NCBI RefSeq assembly: GCF_029227915.1
Contig: NC_079880.1
Span: forward strand, 24,864,501-24,928,500
From: Hydractinia symbiolongicarpus
Lineage: Eukaryota; Cnidaria; Hydrozoa; Anthoathecata; Hydractiniidae
Length of the DNA stretch: 64,000 nucleotides
Reading direction: 5' to 3'
Shown here piece by piece: positions 37,063-47,722 of the stretch. How positions within the stretch are numbered: position 1 is the stretch's first letter; each line of letters begins with the position of its first letter. The notes beneath the pieces were generated by a model. That model was not told the DNA's origin and searched no databases. It was given only the letters and a program-made list of their open reading frames with translations. Both the position numbers and the translations under genes were made by a program.

Positions 37063-39093
37063 ATGAATTTGAATTCAAATACCGTAAAACGATTACACGT
37101 AATTGCGAAAACCCGTGGGCTTACGGGTTATCCAAAATTACGCAAAGCAGACCTTATTGCTTTATTAGAGACGCAGCCTACCCTATTCGCACCACAAGCC
37201 ATGGACATTTTTGAAACACAAGAGATGCTAAGGACTCGTACTCAGAAAAACACTATAAAAGCTTATGTTCCCACATTCGAGGAAATGAATGAGTTTGAAC
37301 GTCAAGAGCTGAAGAAAACTCGTCCAGTAATCAAGAGTAAGCTGCGGGATTGGTTAGGGTGTCTACTATCAAGCGCTGACCATATGCGGAGCGGTATAAT
37401 TGAAGGAATATAGAGTTTCCAACATCCATCAAGGACATCAACAAATTTGAAAGAAACAATCCCGATATTGCCGTGAACGTTCTGTATGTAACGGGTAAAA
37501 GCTTTACTTTCCTGCGTGGATCGGCATTTAACGAATGTGAGAAGCAGGCTAATTTGCTACTAATTACCGATAAGAAGAGGAACCATTACGTAGCCATCAA
37601 AAATCTCTCACGGCTATTGAGTAGTGAGATATCAAAAAACCACGGCAAAATGCACTTTTGCATGAGTTGCTTACAGGGATTTCAAACAGTGAAAATCCCG
37701 CGATAAACATTATACATACTGCAAGGACAATGGAGCGGTAAAGATCACGATGCCCAGCGAGAAGGAAAAATGGCTATACTACCAGGATGGTCAGCAGCAA
37801 TTCAAAGTACCCTTCGTTATAAACGCGGACTTTGAAAGCCTACTGATCCCGATGAAAGAGAATGCTCGGGATACCAAGACTAAGACGCTGAGCAAACATG
37901 AACTATGCGGTTGGCCTACATACAGTACCTTTGCTTATGGTGAGGTCCCTGATCCGCTATACAAGTGCAGGGGTGAGGGATGCGTAGAATTATTCGTTCA
38001 ACACCTGGAAGACGAGGTAAAAAGGCTTTACTCGCTGTTTCCACAACAGCCCATGACTGCGCTGACAGAGATGCAGAAGAGGGATTATGATGCTGCTGAA
38101 ACATGTCAGATTTGCATGAGGCCATTCAAAGATGACCCGAAGAATCGCAAAGTTCGAGACCATTGTCACTATACAGGGCTGTATCGAGGAGCAGCCCATA
38201 ATACCTGCAACCTCAAGTATAAAATACCCAATCATGTACCAGTCATATTTCACAACCTGTCGGGCTATGATGCTCACTTGTTCATCCGTGAATTAGGGAA
38301 GAAGTACGACACTCAGGATGATTTTAGAAGCTTATGAATCTCTCGGTCTTTGGGAAAACCATGGAGAATATACGGAATCATCGGAATATCAAGCTAGTAA
38401 CGAATAAAGCCGCATATACGAAGCTGACCATGCAACCAAATTTCAAGAGCGGCACTTGTTTTAGTGAGAACCTCATGGGTGTTAAAATGGGTAGAATGGG
38501 AATTAAGATGAACAAGCCCGTGTATATTGGTCAAGCTATTTTAGATCAATCAAAGACCATCATGTATAACTTTCACTATGATTATATGCAACCAAAATAT
38601 GGTAGCAAACTGCTGATATGTTACATGGATACTGATTCATTTATATAAATATAAGAACGGAGGATTTTTACCGCGACATTGCCGATGATGTGGAGGCACG
38701 TTTTGACACGAGTGCCTATAGCAAAGATGACAACAGACCTCTCCCCATCGGCAAAAACAAGAAAGTCGTGGGCCTTATGAAGGATGAACTTGGGGGCAAG
38801 CCTATGACACATTTTATCCCATTGAGACCGAAAGCTTATGCATGAAAAGGCCTCACGCAAGATGGTGGAGATCGTAAGGCCAAGGGCGTGAAGAAGACCG
38901 TGACCAAAAATGTATCACATTTGAAGATTACGAGCAATGTCTGAAGGAAGGCATCGATATTAACAAAACTTGGCGGTGTATTAATAACAAAGGCCATAAT
39001 ATATACACTCAGGAAGTGAATAAAATTGCCCTGAATAGAGCTGACGATATAACGACACTTGCCCGAGGCCATTACCGGTTGAAAGAGAAATAA
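37063..39093 (+). pseudogene. Polinton DNA polymerase B with N-terminal SAP-like region (deleted, frame-broken)
   Basis: The first part (37063-37413) has a SAP/Rho-N-like helix pair (KRLHVIAKTRGLTGYPKLRK) and then a conserved linker. Block 37750-38337 carries exonuclease motif I (ADFES), an embedded zinc motif like recombination endonuclease VII (CQICMRPF, then DHCHYTG and HNTC), and exonuclease motif II (GYDAHLF). Block 38334-38648 restarts at SVFGKTMEN, the end of polymerase motif B, and reaches motif C, YMDTDS (about 38622). Exonuclease motif III, motif A and most of motif B are missing, so an internal deletion lies at about 38334. Further frameshifts occur near 37413, 37700, 38645 and 38900. 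The frame ends at TAA 39091-39093. The enzyme cannot be active. Confidence 0.82.
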
Positions 39094-39097
39094 AACA

Positions 39098-39229
39098 ATG
39101 GAGGCATTGTTATTAATCGCAGTGCTACTACCTTATGTCTGTATCATCCTTGGTTATTTGAAATATAGACGAGTACTAATAAAGATGTCTGAACTAGCTG
39201 ATATTTTTGATGTTGCCACCTATAGATAA
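39098..39229 (+). CDS. Small single-span membrane protein (43 residues)
   Basis: The ATG lies 4 bases after the polymerase stop. The product is MEALLLIAVLLPYVCIILGY followed by a basic KYRRVLIK stretch, so one membrane span with a positive flank. It overlaps the next gene by 20 bases in another frame, as in compact virus-like gene blocks. Function is unknown. Confidence 0.5.
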   Translation: MEALLLIAVLLPYVCIILGYLKYRRVLIKMSELADIFDVATYR

Positions 39230-39635
39230 GCGCCAAGCTCTCAAGGATACTCGCAAATCCAAGCCTCAATTTTTAGCGAAAAAATATACTGAGGCATTCC
39301 TGGACAAAGCATCAGATGAAACAATCGATAAAATACACGCTGAATTCATTGAAAGAGAACTCCAGGAAAAAGGGCAGAAAACTGCCTTGGCCCTTTCAAC
39401 CCATGCGATAAACTTGTACACTAAGGCAATAGGAAATATTGTACCGCTCGACAGTCCCGAGGCTCTCCGTGATGATTTAGAAAACGATCCTATTATCTGC
39501 GAATCTATGACCGATCTTGGAATTCTCGTCTATACGGCGTTCGGAAATTTTTTAGCGCCGCTGTTGGTAGCCGCTCATACAATTAATCATACGCAGATGT
39601 CTAAACAGGGTTCCCCGAATCGGGGGAACCGGTGA
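39210..39635 (+). CDS. Polinton protein of unknown function (141 residues)
   Basis: The frame is intact from ATG 39210. The N-terminal half is helical and charged (KPQFLAKKYTEAFLDKASDE), and there is a hydrophobic segment near the end (LGILVYTAFGNFLAPLLVAA). It lies between the polymerase and ATPase genes. I do not recognise the fold; a virion or membrane-associated role is only inference from position. Confidence 0.5.
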   Translation: MLPPIDKRQALKDTRKSKPQFLAKKYTEAFLDKASDETIDKIHAEFIERELQEKGQKTALALSTHAINLYTKAIGNIVPLDSPEALRDDLENDPIICESMTDLGILVYTAFGNFLAPLLVAAHTINHTQMSKQGSPNRGNR

Positions 39636-39709
39636 ATGATACAAACCCTCCATCATAAAAAAATGAAGTGATTTATAAGTTTATAAGATTTATAAGCGGC
39701 TTATAAAAA

Positions 39710-39916
39710 ATGAGCAAAGAACAACCGCAAGAAGAGAGAGTTATAACAAAGCCAGTAAAGCACCCAGGGAGAGTCGCACAGGGTCACAAGTTAGCCGCAC
39801 TGATGAAGAAGAGGAAAGAAGATCTTAAACAACAAGAGGGTGCTGTACAACCTCCAGTCAGCGTGTTCTCGATCTTTTGGAGCATGAATACCGACACCAT
39901 TTCCAAAACATCGTAA
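39710..39916 (+). CDS. Short basic protein before the packaging ATPase
   Basis: The product contains KHPGRVAQGHKLAALMKKRKED, a lysine-rich segment of a kind that I associate with the start of this gene region in cnidarian Polintons. The reading frame runs into the ATPase region in a different frame. It may be a separate small protein or the broken N-terminus of the ATPase. Confidence 0.45.
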   Translation: MSKEQPQEERVITKPVKHPGRVAQGHKLAALMKKRKEDLKQQEGAVQPPVSVFSIFWSMNTDTISKTS

Positions 39917-40413
39917 TTTTGTGTTCAACGATCCGGTGGAACACAACGTACTTGGAAAGACCATCGCTTTGGAAGGATGATTATGTGTTTTTGATAGAAC
40001 CGCAGGATCAATTGTTTGAATGGATTAAACGGTTATCAAATGTCCTTGCCGGTGAGAGCACACTCTTCATAGTTGATGACATGATCGCGGATGAATCTCT
40101 CGACAAACGAAGGCAACCCTTACTTGAGCTCGCAGTCTCTGGGAGACATCGTCGGCACAGCCTCTGGCTCCTAACTCAGAGTTATACCGCAATTCCGAAA
40201 AACCCGAGGAGACAGAAAAAGCAGTTGTTCATGTGGTACCCGCACAAAAGGAGTGACATGAAATTGGTGGATGAAGAGAAAAACATAATTAACGACTGGG
40301 GAGTGATCAAGAGTCAACTCAAAAAATCCAAACATGCCTGTTTGTATATTAGACTGGACCATCCTCGGGGATGGAGGATATTAGAATATATATGTCATAC
40401 AAACATCAATTAA
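39865..40413 (+). pseudogene. Packaging ATPase (A32/FtsK-like), Walker A lost
   Basis: In this family the enzyme pumps DNA into the capsid. Visible: the beta strand before the loop (HHFQNIVILCSTIRWNTTY), Walker B TLFIVDD, then SGRHRRHSLWLLTQSY, a sensor-type region with Q (TQ), and a typical C-terminus. The Walker A P-loop (G-x4-GK-S/T) that should lie near 39.8 kb is absent. It was probably removed by a deletion that also put the upstream basic segment in another frame. Confidence 0.75.
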
Positions 40414-40589
40414 AAAATCAGCTTGATGCCTGTTACGAAGAAATGGATAGGATACCACATTTGGAGCGGAGCATAGAGGCCCTCCAGGAAGAGCTTCGTG
40501 ATGTTCTGGAGAGAGAGAAAATCCATAGGAATACCAAGTATTTTTTCATAACCGTCCTACTCATTGTGACCCTGGTTGGGGTAATGTAA
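40392..40589 (+). CDS. Small coiled-coil protein with C-terminal membrane anchor
   Basis: From ATG 40392 (overlapping the ATPase end by 22 bases) it reads MSYKHQLKNQLDACYEEMDR, continues as a coiled coil (LERSIEALQEELRDVLERE), and ends in a membrane span (YFFITVLLIVTLVGVM). 65 residues. Tail-anchored; function unknown. A stop is followed 8 bases later by the next ATG. Confidence 0.55.
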   Translation: MSYKHQLKNQLDACYEEMDRIPHLERSIEALQEELRDVLEREKIHRNTKYFFITVLLIVTLVGVM

Positions 40590-40597
40590 ATAATAAA

Positions 40598-41353
40598 ATG
40601 TCTTGTCTTGTTGAATTTAACATATTGCCTACCACTAAGACCCTATTCGATGTTCAAGGTAAACCCATGTTTAAACGTGCTGATCTGGGGAGGTTCTTGG
40701 GTTTTGCTAATATTGTGGAGGGGTATCGAGATATTCCCACCATCTCCCGTGATGAAATGGGTATGGTTTCAAACCAGGCCCTTGGAAAAACTTTAAATCC
40801 TCATGATGCCTTCATGACATTAAATGCTGCTCTTGAGATTTGTGCGCGTTCAAGAAAACCAAAAGCACTTGAGGTCATGAAATATTTGGCGTTAAAAGGT
40901 ATTGAAAAAATAGAGGAAGCTATCGAGGAAAAGGATATGACGTTGGCAATACTAAGCGATGACCTCCAGGAAAGAGAGAACCAGCTCTATCTACGAACAT
41001 TGGAAATAGCAGAACTCCGCCAGAGATATGTACCACATGCCAATGATGCGGGCAAGGATAACGTTATAATGATTTTTCGCAAACATACAACACATGACGA
41101 TGATAAATATCACCATCTTACAGACTATTGCGCCCGTGTACAAAGACGTGGTATTTTAAAGAAAAGACGATGGATCCGTGTTCAATTTGCTGAGTCCGAA
41201 GAGATTGTTGTAATCGATAACGCCAATGGCGTGCATGCCTTTAATAGGTTTGAAGAGGAAGGACATATGGAGCGATACATATGCCATTTTAGGTGCATTG
41301 ATCTTACTCGCGACGACTTATACGATTTAGGTGATCCAGCATTAGAAGATTAG
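40598..41353 (+). CDS. BRO-N family DNA-binding protein
   Basis: The intact 251-residue frame starts with a BRO-N-like domain: VEFNILPTTKTLFDVQGKPM, then LGRFLGFANIVEGYRDIP, and a later LEVMKYLALKG. After it comes a coiled coil (residues about 105-140, EEKDMTLAILSDDLQERENQ) and a C-terminal domain with NVIMIFRKHTT and YHHLTDYCARVQRRG. This resembles the C-terminal domains paired with BRO or KilA-N in large DNA viruses. BRO proteins bind DNA, and their role in Polintons is unsettled. Unlike the polymerase and ATPase beside it, it has no visible break. It is the last gene of the plus-strand block. Confidence 0.72.
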   Translation: MSCLVEFNILPTTKTLFDVQGKPMFKRADLGRFLGFANIVEGYRDIPTISRDEMGMVSNQALGKTLNPHDAFMTLNAALEICARSRKPKALEVMKYLALKGIEKIEEAIEEKDMTLAILSDDLQERENQLYLRTLEIAELRQRYVPHANDAGKDNVIMIFRKHTTHDDDKYHHLTDYCARVQRRGILKKRRWIRVQFAESEEIVVIDNANGVHAFNRFEEEGHMERYICHFRCIDLTRDDLYDLGDPALED

Positions 41354-43610
41354 AGACACTTATATGTTTTTGTAGCTCATAAGAACTACAAAAAATCGAT
41401 TACCAATTTTTAACATGGAGGTACTTCTACATCCTCTGGTATCTTATATATTAATTCCGACACGGAAATCACGGGTCACTTTCTTATGACGTGGCTGTAC
41501 GCTTAAATTTAACTAAAAAGATTAGGGATGTACTTCATAGAAATCGCACATAAGGTGTAAATATATAACCCGCTGCTAATAACGATATAAATATATATAC
41601 CCTTATGCCAAAAAACTCTATGTTAGCATATATATATAGGTATCGCTACATATGAAACGGTATTAGATATTCACAAAGCATACGGACTGTTAAATGAAGT
41701 TCCTAGCATAAAACGGAAATTGTGTTTACGAAAAAGATGGCTGTTTTTTTTGAGTATTCTCTACTCTTTCATTCAAAATAAATCTTTAAAAAAACATTTG
41801 AAGAAGAGCATGGTTTTATAAATTAATCATAGCAAGGTTCTGTAAGGTTTTTTCATGTTTTATTTTCAGTTTTGATTATATTATTGTTGCCAGACATGTT
41901 TTATAGCTAGCATCATAAAAAGCCAAGCACCACCAACAACTGGCTAGCTAGCTAGGAATATATATATATATGTAGCCATGTTCTTTATACCTAGCTAAGT
42001 CTCCAGTTTATATTTAAGTGACTAGCTATTAGCTGCTGTAGCTAGCTAATGCTAGCTTTAAACTAAAGATTCCCAGTATATATATTCCCACAAAACCCAT
42101 CAAACGTTATTAACCCTGAAAATTTTAAACATTTTCCTGTTTTTTTTTTGGTTTGCGAAGTTCTTTTCCTCCAAATATTCTGAAAATAAAGTTCAGAAAT
42201 TACTTATTTTTAAAATGTAAATTTAATTTGCTTCAAATTGTGGTTTTGACATTTTCATGTAAGAATTTGTGGGCAAAAACCTTAATCAGCATGCTAAAAG
42301 AACTGACTTTTCTTAATTTAGAATTACTAAACACAACCATTTTCTTACATTTAGTGTAAACTTTTGTGCGTATGGGTTTTTGTGCGTTATATTTAATACA
42401 CCAAAAGAGCTACTTTGTTGATTTCAATTTTATACTCTTTGTAAGCTATTTTTTTCTTCTTTTTGACATTTTGAATTAACTTATTGTTGTAGAAGGCATA
42501 TAATATACATGCATATAAAAAAATGGAATTTTGCAAATTTCTGTTTTACCACTCAATTTTTACATTTTATAAGTTATTTGGAACAGAATGGTATGAAATA
42601 GACCGAAATACCTGATCTTAGTTGTTTTTAATTTGCAGGCTGTGTCTGTAACTTTAAGGGGAACATTTGGTGGAAGACAATGGCATGACATATACTGATA
42701 GAACTGATTTTTGTTGTGTTAGATGTTATATCTGAACCTTTTTGACATTTTATGTTAATTTTGCGAGGAAGGACCATATATATATACACAGAAGAAGAAT
42801 TCAATTTTACACCTTGCAAGCTTTGTTTTTCTATGTTTTGTATAAATTCTTACTGGGGAGGACTCCGTGCAATATATCGAAATGACTGATCCTTTGATGT
42901 GTTCTAAATCGTATATAGTTTTGGAAATTTTGTGGAAATTTTTGATTGCTGTTGTTTAACATGACTCATTATGACTTATATATATATTTTATGAAAATTT
43001 GTGACAGAATACTATGTGAGATTTGAAATTTTGTTTACTTTATTGATGGTAAAACAGCATGCAAATTGCTAAAAGGACTTTATTAATTTTAGATTTAAAC
43101 ACCGTTATTTTGTTGGCATTTTGTCTAAAGTTTGGTGAGGAAGGACCGTATGCAATATATCAAATAATGTTTTATTGCATTATAATTTATCCTTGCAATC
43201 CCTTTTTAACACCTTAGATAAAAATTTCTACTTAGGCAAAATTTATTGTTTATTTTTCACATTTTGTGTCAACCTTTGGCAGGGTTTGCAATAAACTAAC
43301 TGATTTTAACATATACAATGAGAGAGATTTGTGTTTGACATTGATCAGCTTTTTTGTATATATGTGGCGTTTTGAGTGATTTAAATTTTATGGGTGAGAT
43401 GTATGTTGAAATGCTTTTAAAAACTTTTTTCCGAATAATTTTCGCATTTGTCAGATGGTCAGAGCAAGTAATTTTAGTAGATTTAGATTTTAAACGTCAC
43501 ATACATACTGCAGTTGTTGAAAACCTTTAATTTTTTTGGTCATTTATATAATAATGCAGATGGAAGATGCGCACTGCTGTATTGTTTGTTTTTTGATGGA
43601 CATATATCTG
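41354..43610. other. Gene-free centre of the Polinton with degenerate tandem repeat
   Basis: Between the opposed gene blocks there is no coding frame of interest. From about 42.15 to 43.4 kb a roughly 100-200-bp module recurs about ten times with heavy divergence. The module reads TGACATTTTGTGTTAAC, then GAGGAAGGACC, then GCAATATATCGAAATGACTG. GCTAGC and TATATA words dominate 41.9-42.1 kb. Confidence 0.5.
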
Positions 43611-44614
43611 CTACATAAAATAAATGAAATACTGTGGATTCTTCCACGGGAAACAGCTAGTTAGCATTAATTCCTCTGACACAAAACTTCGATGAGGTCC
43701 ATCTGACAAGTAGTATAACAACCTCGTACCGGTTACAATACGGTCGAGTCTGTACTTGCTCCAAAAGGCATCTGTTGCGCGTCTTTTCGAATCCTTGTGT
43801 TCCTCGCCGGGTTGCAAGAGGTACAAATATAGGCCGTCGTCGGGTAGAGGCTTTTCCTCGGGATATTCCTCGCTTTTCGCGAGTGGCACATCATCAAGCT
43901 TTATAGCCTTGAAGGTTTCATATCGATCATGGTAGTCTTGGTGTTGTTCATGCTTTTCACGATAGTGTACACGTGTTTCACCCATGTGGTACTCTGTTCG
44001 TAAGTGACCAGCTCTTGTGCGTCCTGAGGTTTGAATAATCTCTCCGCAAGCACCTTGTTGTAGGACTCCACGAAAGCCGTGAAAGTGTGATGGTATTTAG
44101 TAGTTGCCCTTTTGATCTCGACACTTTGGCTCTCCAACAACTTTGTCACGTCCGATTTAAAATCACTACCGTTGTCACATTGGAAGATACTCGGATAACG
44201 CAGAGGTTCTGCTTTATAAATGTCGCGGAGCATCTCCGCTACTTCACTAGCCTTTTTGGTTCTCAGGGGCCGAGCCACCTTATACCTCGAGGCTACATCG
44301 ATACCCGTCAAAATGTATTTGTACGTATTGCCATAGACTTTGTCATGGGGCATGTACAAGAGATCAAATTGGTGGATCTCATTAGGTTTTGTAATGGTAA
44401 AATGTCGGTAATTGATACGTTAAGGGCCTTTGATATGTCTGAGCCACAGGAGTTGACGAGTCAGCCAGTGTATAACTTTCTTTTTGGAGAGACTACTCTG
44501 CTCGCTGAGTAATTTGATGGCCTTGTGTCCGATCCATAGATTTTCTGGTTGGTAATAGATGCTGCTTAGTTTTTCAGCTTCCTTCTCGGTAACAATATGT
44601 TTTACTTTCGACAT
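43611..44614 (-). pseudogene. Polinton retroviral-type (DDE) integrase, frame-broken
   Basis: From ATG 44614 the N-terminal part has an integrase zinc-binding-like helical region (SSIYYQPENLWIGHK, KKKVIHWL). The catalytic core follows in a second frame: FDLLYMP (first D), QCDNGSDFKS (second D) and FVESYNK (E). A third frame from about 43985 carries the C-terminal domain with the KYRLDRIV and LYYLSDGPHR segments. The three frames show two frameshifts (near 44.42 and 43.93 kb). The three acidic residues remain. Confidence 0.8.
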
Positions 44615-44783
44615 ATTTATTACATATCGAAAACGTTCTGCATTACATGTATTTATACGCCGCAAAACCGAGGAGAGCCAAGGAGCCAATAATGAAGGTG
44701 AGTTCACCTTCCTGCTGCTGCTTTGAGGGTGTATAAAAATCAGATAATTTCGGAGCCCTTTCAACGGTGGCTATGAAATATTT

Positions 44784-45042
44784 TCACATTTCCTTATCAA
44801 GCTCCTTCAGGCTCTGCCCTGCAGCACGTTGTTCTTCACGCCGTCTATTATATTCGTCTATCTTCCTTTGACGATGCTTTACCCACTGGGCTTGGGCAGC
44901 TTGTAATTTCTCGACCGCTAAGTCATGGCGTTTGCGTTCCGCTTCCCCGTGCCCACTGAGTTTACTGAATAAGAAGTTACTTCCTGAAAACGCGAGAGCA
45001 TTAATAGGTGCCCCGGCACCCATAATCGCCAAGGTTGCCATG
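44784..45042 (-). CDS. Small Polinton protein (MATLAIMGAGAPINALAF)
   Basis: From the methionine in MATLAIMGAGAPINALAF (ATG at about 45042) the 85-residue product has a hydrophobic N-terminus (GSNFLFSKLSGHG). It continues as a highly charged helix (RQRKIDEYNRRREEQRAAG). It lies between integrase and capsid genes. The pattern recurs, to my recollection, in cnidarian Polintons, without known function. Confidence 0.5.
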
Positions 45043-45138
45043 TTTATTCTATAGTTTATGAGCCATAGAATAACGCGTGATACTGAATATTTGGTCTTAA
45101 TACTCGTCACTGTGAAACCTGCCATCCAGGATATTGAC

Positions 45139-46316
45139 CTAACCATCCATTAAGAGATACACGTAACACCTTATATCACCCGTGCCGTCAGCCTTCTTCG
45201 TCATGTGGAGAGTGATACCGTCCGACAACCTTTGTAGGGGTTTTCCAGACCCGTGTAGGCTGTGATCGTCAGTTGCTCTGAAGTCGACGAACAGCGCATA
45301 TCTTTCAGTAAAAAACTGTCCAATGCTCACTGTGGAATCATGGGATCCCAGCAACGCAGCAACTTGTTCTAGCCCTGGGAAACATCGCGTGGCTATAGAG
45401 CTCGTTTGGTTCGCCCTCTACGACTATACCGACCGACGATATGCAAGGATTATAGAATTTTTCATTATTACCAGCATATGCCTCAACAACGGCCAAATCC
45501 TGGAATAAGAGTAAAATGCCTTTCAGAGACTTAGCCGGTGTGTCGATTTGCAAGTTGTAACTCGTGTCATTTTTCTTCATCATAAAAACTTTGCTACGGA
45601 GCACTCGTTTGTACGGTAGAGCCTATCTCAAATACCTTGAAATCATGCGATCGCGAGCTCCTCGTTTACAACCTTGTCGAATTCTAGGCAAATGTTGCTG
45701 ATCTTGTTGGCAGCATCGGCTGGCTTGACCGCCGTTGAGCCTACCGCTGGGGTTCCAAAGTCCTTGATGACCTGATCATATGGTGCGAAATGGATGATAA
45801 ACTGGAGCCTGTCGTGTAAGCCTGCTTGGTAGAAGGGCAAGTCTCGTGTCAACGAGAAAATCCTGCCGATAGGAATACAAAACGTGTTGCCGTAAGCTGC
45901 TACAATCGCCTTTTCCTCGTTATTACCAACATGGTTGCTGGCTTTGACTTGGAGGCTTCTAATTGTCCCGTCGTTGTCGTTGATACCTTCTAAAATCAGG
46001 TTGTTATTCCTCATATATTTTGGGAGCCAGAGACCCCTATACGTCGCCAGTATGTTAAAATCTTGTATGTTTTGTATTTCGTTACCATTCAGGCTAATTC
46101 TAAGATTTTGCACAAATGCTTTGCCTATATTTGAAACTATGGTACGCTTGCTATTTGTAGCAGTCAATTCCAAGTCGAACAACAACTTGATTGAGCCGGA
46201 AAATATCACATCTTACCAAGGTTCGGTACGTCAACGTGGAGATCCTCATTTGGGCCTATGGTGCTGGGTATGTGGCTGATCTTCACCCTTTGTTTTTTCC
46301 CTTTCATGCCATACAT
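45139..46316 (-). pseudogene. Major capsid protein, double jelly-roll type (frame-broken)
   Basis: The N-terminus starts at about 46316 (MYGMKGKKQRVKISHIPS). The central block 45643-46209 contains FSGSIKLLFDLELTATN, a strand-rich ISLNGNEIQNIQ and LPFYQAGLHDRLQFIIHF. The block 45338-45604 and the block 45139-45354 hold the C-terminal jelly-roll strands (YNLQIDTPAKSLKG; RYALFVDFRATDDHSLHG). Length (about 390 residues without breaks) and position next to the integrase block fit a Polinton capsid protein. Frameshifts lie near 46.20, 45.62 and 45.35 kb. The assignment to the capsid rests on composition and context and is less certain than for the enzymes. Confidence 0.65.
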
Positions 46317-46392
46317 CTTTTTACCTCCTTGTGCGGGTATAATTTTGTTCCAAAAATACTCTTTTATTTAGATAGGCTGGTGGTTAAAATAA

Positions 46393-47021
46393 ATGGCTGA
46401 TAATCCGGGATATGAAGGAGACTTTGAAGGTATTCAGATGGATGATCTTGGGCCGAGAATGTCTCTAGTGAACTCCTTGTGTTGCAGGAGTTCCGTGGGC
46501 TAGAAAACGTGCAGGGATCCAGCACAGCGGGAGATACACTTGATAGAATAACTAAATCTATACTAGAGGAAGAGGTAAGTGCTTTCTACACACATCTAAA
46601 TAATCAAGACCTGGGACCTCTGGATTAAACCGGGATAGATATCAATATCACCAGGGGTAGCTTTACACGTGAAGGAGAACAGCGTTTTCTCAAAGGTATA
46701 AGGCTTACGAAGGAGAATGGGTTGGGGTTCCTAGCATTAAGTACATTACACAAATATGGCCTTACGGCTCAAGATATTCGCGATATGGGCTTCATCAAGT
46801 ATGTCTCTACCCCCAATAATGGTGGTCGGGCACAGGTTCATAACCTTGCGCTGGAGGATGATGTTCTTGTTAAGAAGGGTGAGGAGACTTCGGGTAAAGA
46901 GGAGGGCGAGACGATTGAAAGGAAAACAATTGATAGCATTCAAAATTTTGCTCGTGACATAGAGGGTTATGCAGATACTTCGTTCGCGTGCATCGACGAT
47001 GAGATGAGACCCCTGATATGA
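46393..47021 (+). pseudogene. Polinton protein of unknown function, frame-broken
   Basis: It starts at ATG 46393 (MADNPGYEGDFEG), divergent from the capsid gene 76 bp away. A frameshift near 46455 and an in-frame TAA near 46626 split it. The last part (46722-47021) reads on to TGA 47019-47021, which overlaps the next ATG as ATGA. It is acidic and without recognised domains. Confidence 0.5.
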
Positions 47022-47692
47022 CAAAGTTAAAGCTCGACATTGAAAACCTGCAGAAGACTATTAGGGGTGTGAAGGATAAACTTGTACATTATAATAGCGA
47101 GATAAATACGAAAGAGGGTAAGTTGAAAGAACTTAAAAAGCAGAAGCCCGGGGTACAAAGGCTTCAGGATAATAATGATCTTGAGAAGGAATTGAAGAAA
47201 TTGAAGGAAGATAAGAAGGATGAACTAGGTAGGCACGGTATTTCCTCCGAGGTTTTTAAGCAACTGAAGTCCATTAAAGCCGAGCTGATGAAAATCGCTG
47301 GGGACGATCTATCCCTACGAGAAAAACTCAGCATTCTATTCAAAGAGCAAGGGATAACTATAGCAAGCATCGTGAGTGCCATTGGCTTGCTCGTGTCGAC
47401 CTTGGTCCTAGCACTCAATGGTGGTGGGGCAGCAGGTGCAGCAGGACGAAGTGCCGATGACAAGGGGTTTGTGAGAAAACAATTGGAGCGTCTCGGGAAA
47501 TTTTTAAAGTACCTTGCTGGCAAAGCGGGAGCTGCTTTGCCGGGAATTATTGGTACGATCGTATCATTCTTCTTCCGGGTAGCAGCCAAGGTTGTGGAGT
47601 TCGCGGCAAAGCACTTGTATATGGCCATAGCAGGTGCTGTAGGTATCATCGTTGCCTATGTAGGTAACAGAAGGAGTGGGAAGAGATCGTAG
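47018..47692 (+). CDS. Coiled-coil membrane protein of the Polinton (224 residues)
   Basis: The frame is intact from ATG 47018. Residues 1-85 form a charged coiled coil (LVHYNSEINTKEGKLKELKK). The motif LREKLSILFKEQGITIASIV follows and leads into a hydrophobic span (about 115-136). Later come two more hydrophobic stretches (about 165-190 and 195-215) and a basic tail (NRRSGKRS). The EQGITIASI segment is characteristic of a gene that I recall in many cnidarian Polintons; its role is unknown, possibly in the virion membrane. Confidence 0.65.
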   Translation: MTKLKLDIENLQKTIRGVKDKLVHYNSEINTKEGKLKELKKQKPGVQRLQDNNDLEKELKKLKEDKKDELGRHGISSEVFKQLKSIKAELMKIAGDDLSLREKLSILFKEQGITIASIVSAIGLLVSTLVLALNGGGAAGAAGRSADDKGFVRKQLERLGKFLKYLAGKAGAALPGIIGTIVSFFFRVAAKVVEFAAKHLYMAIAGAVGIIVAYVGNRRSGKRS

Positions 47693-47722
47693 ATTATCCT
47701 GGTAACTTACCAGATGACAATC

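Noticed and set aside
41930-42070. GCTAGC clusters as a regulatory site
   Set aside because: The same words occur all over the window (24.7, 30.2, 31.1 kb), so they look like base-composition background.
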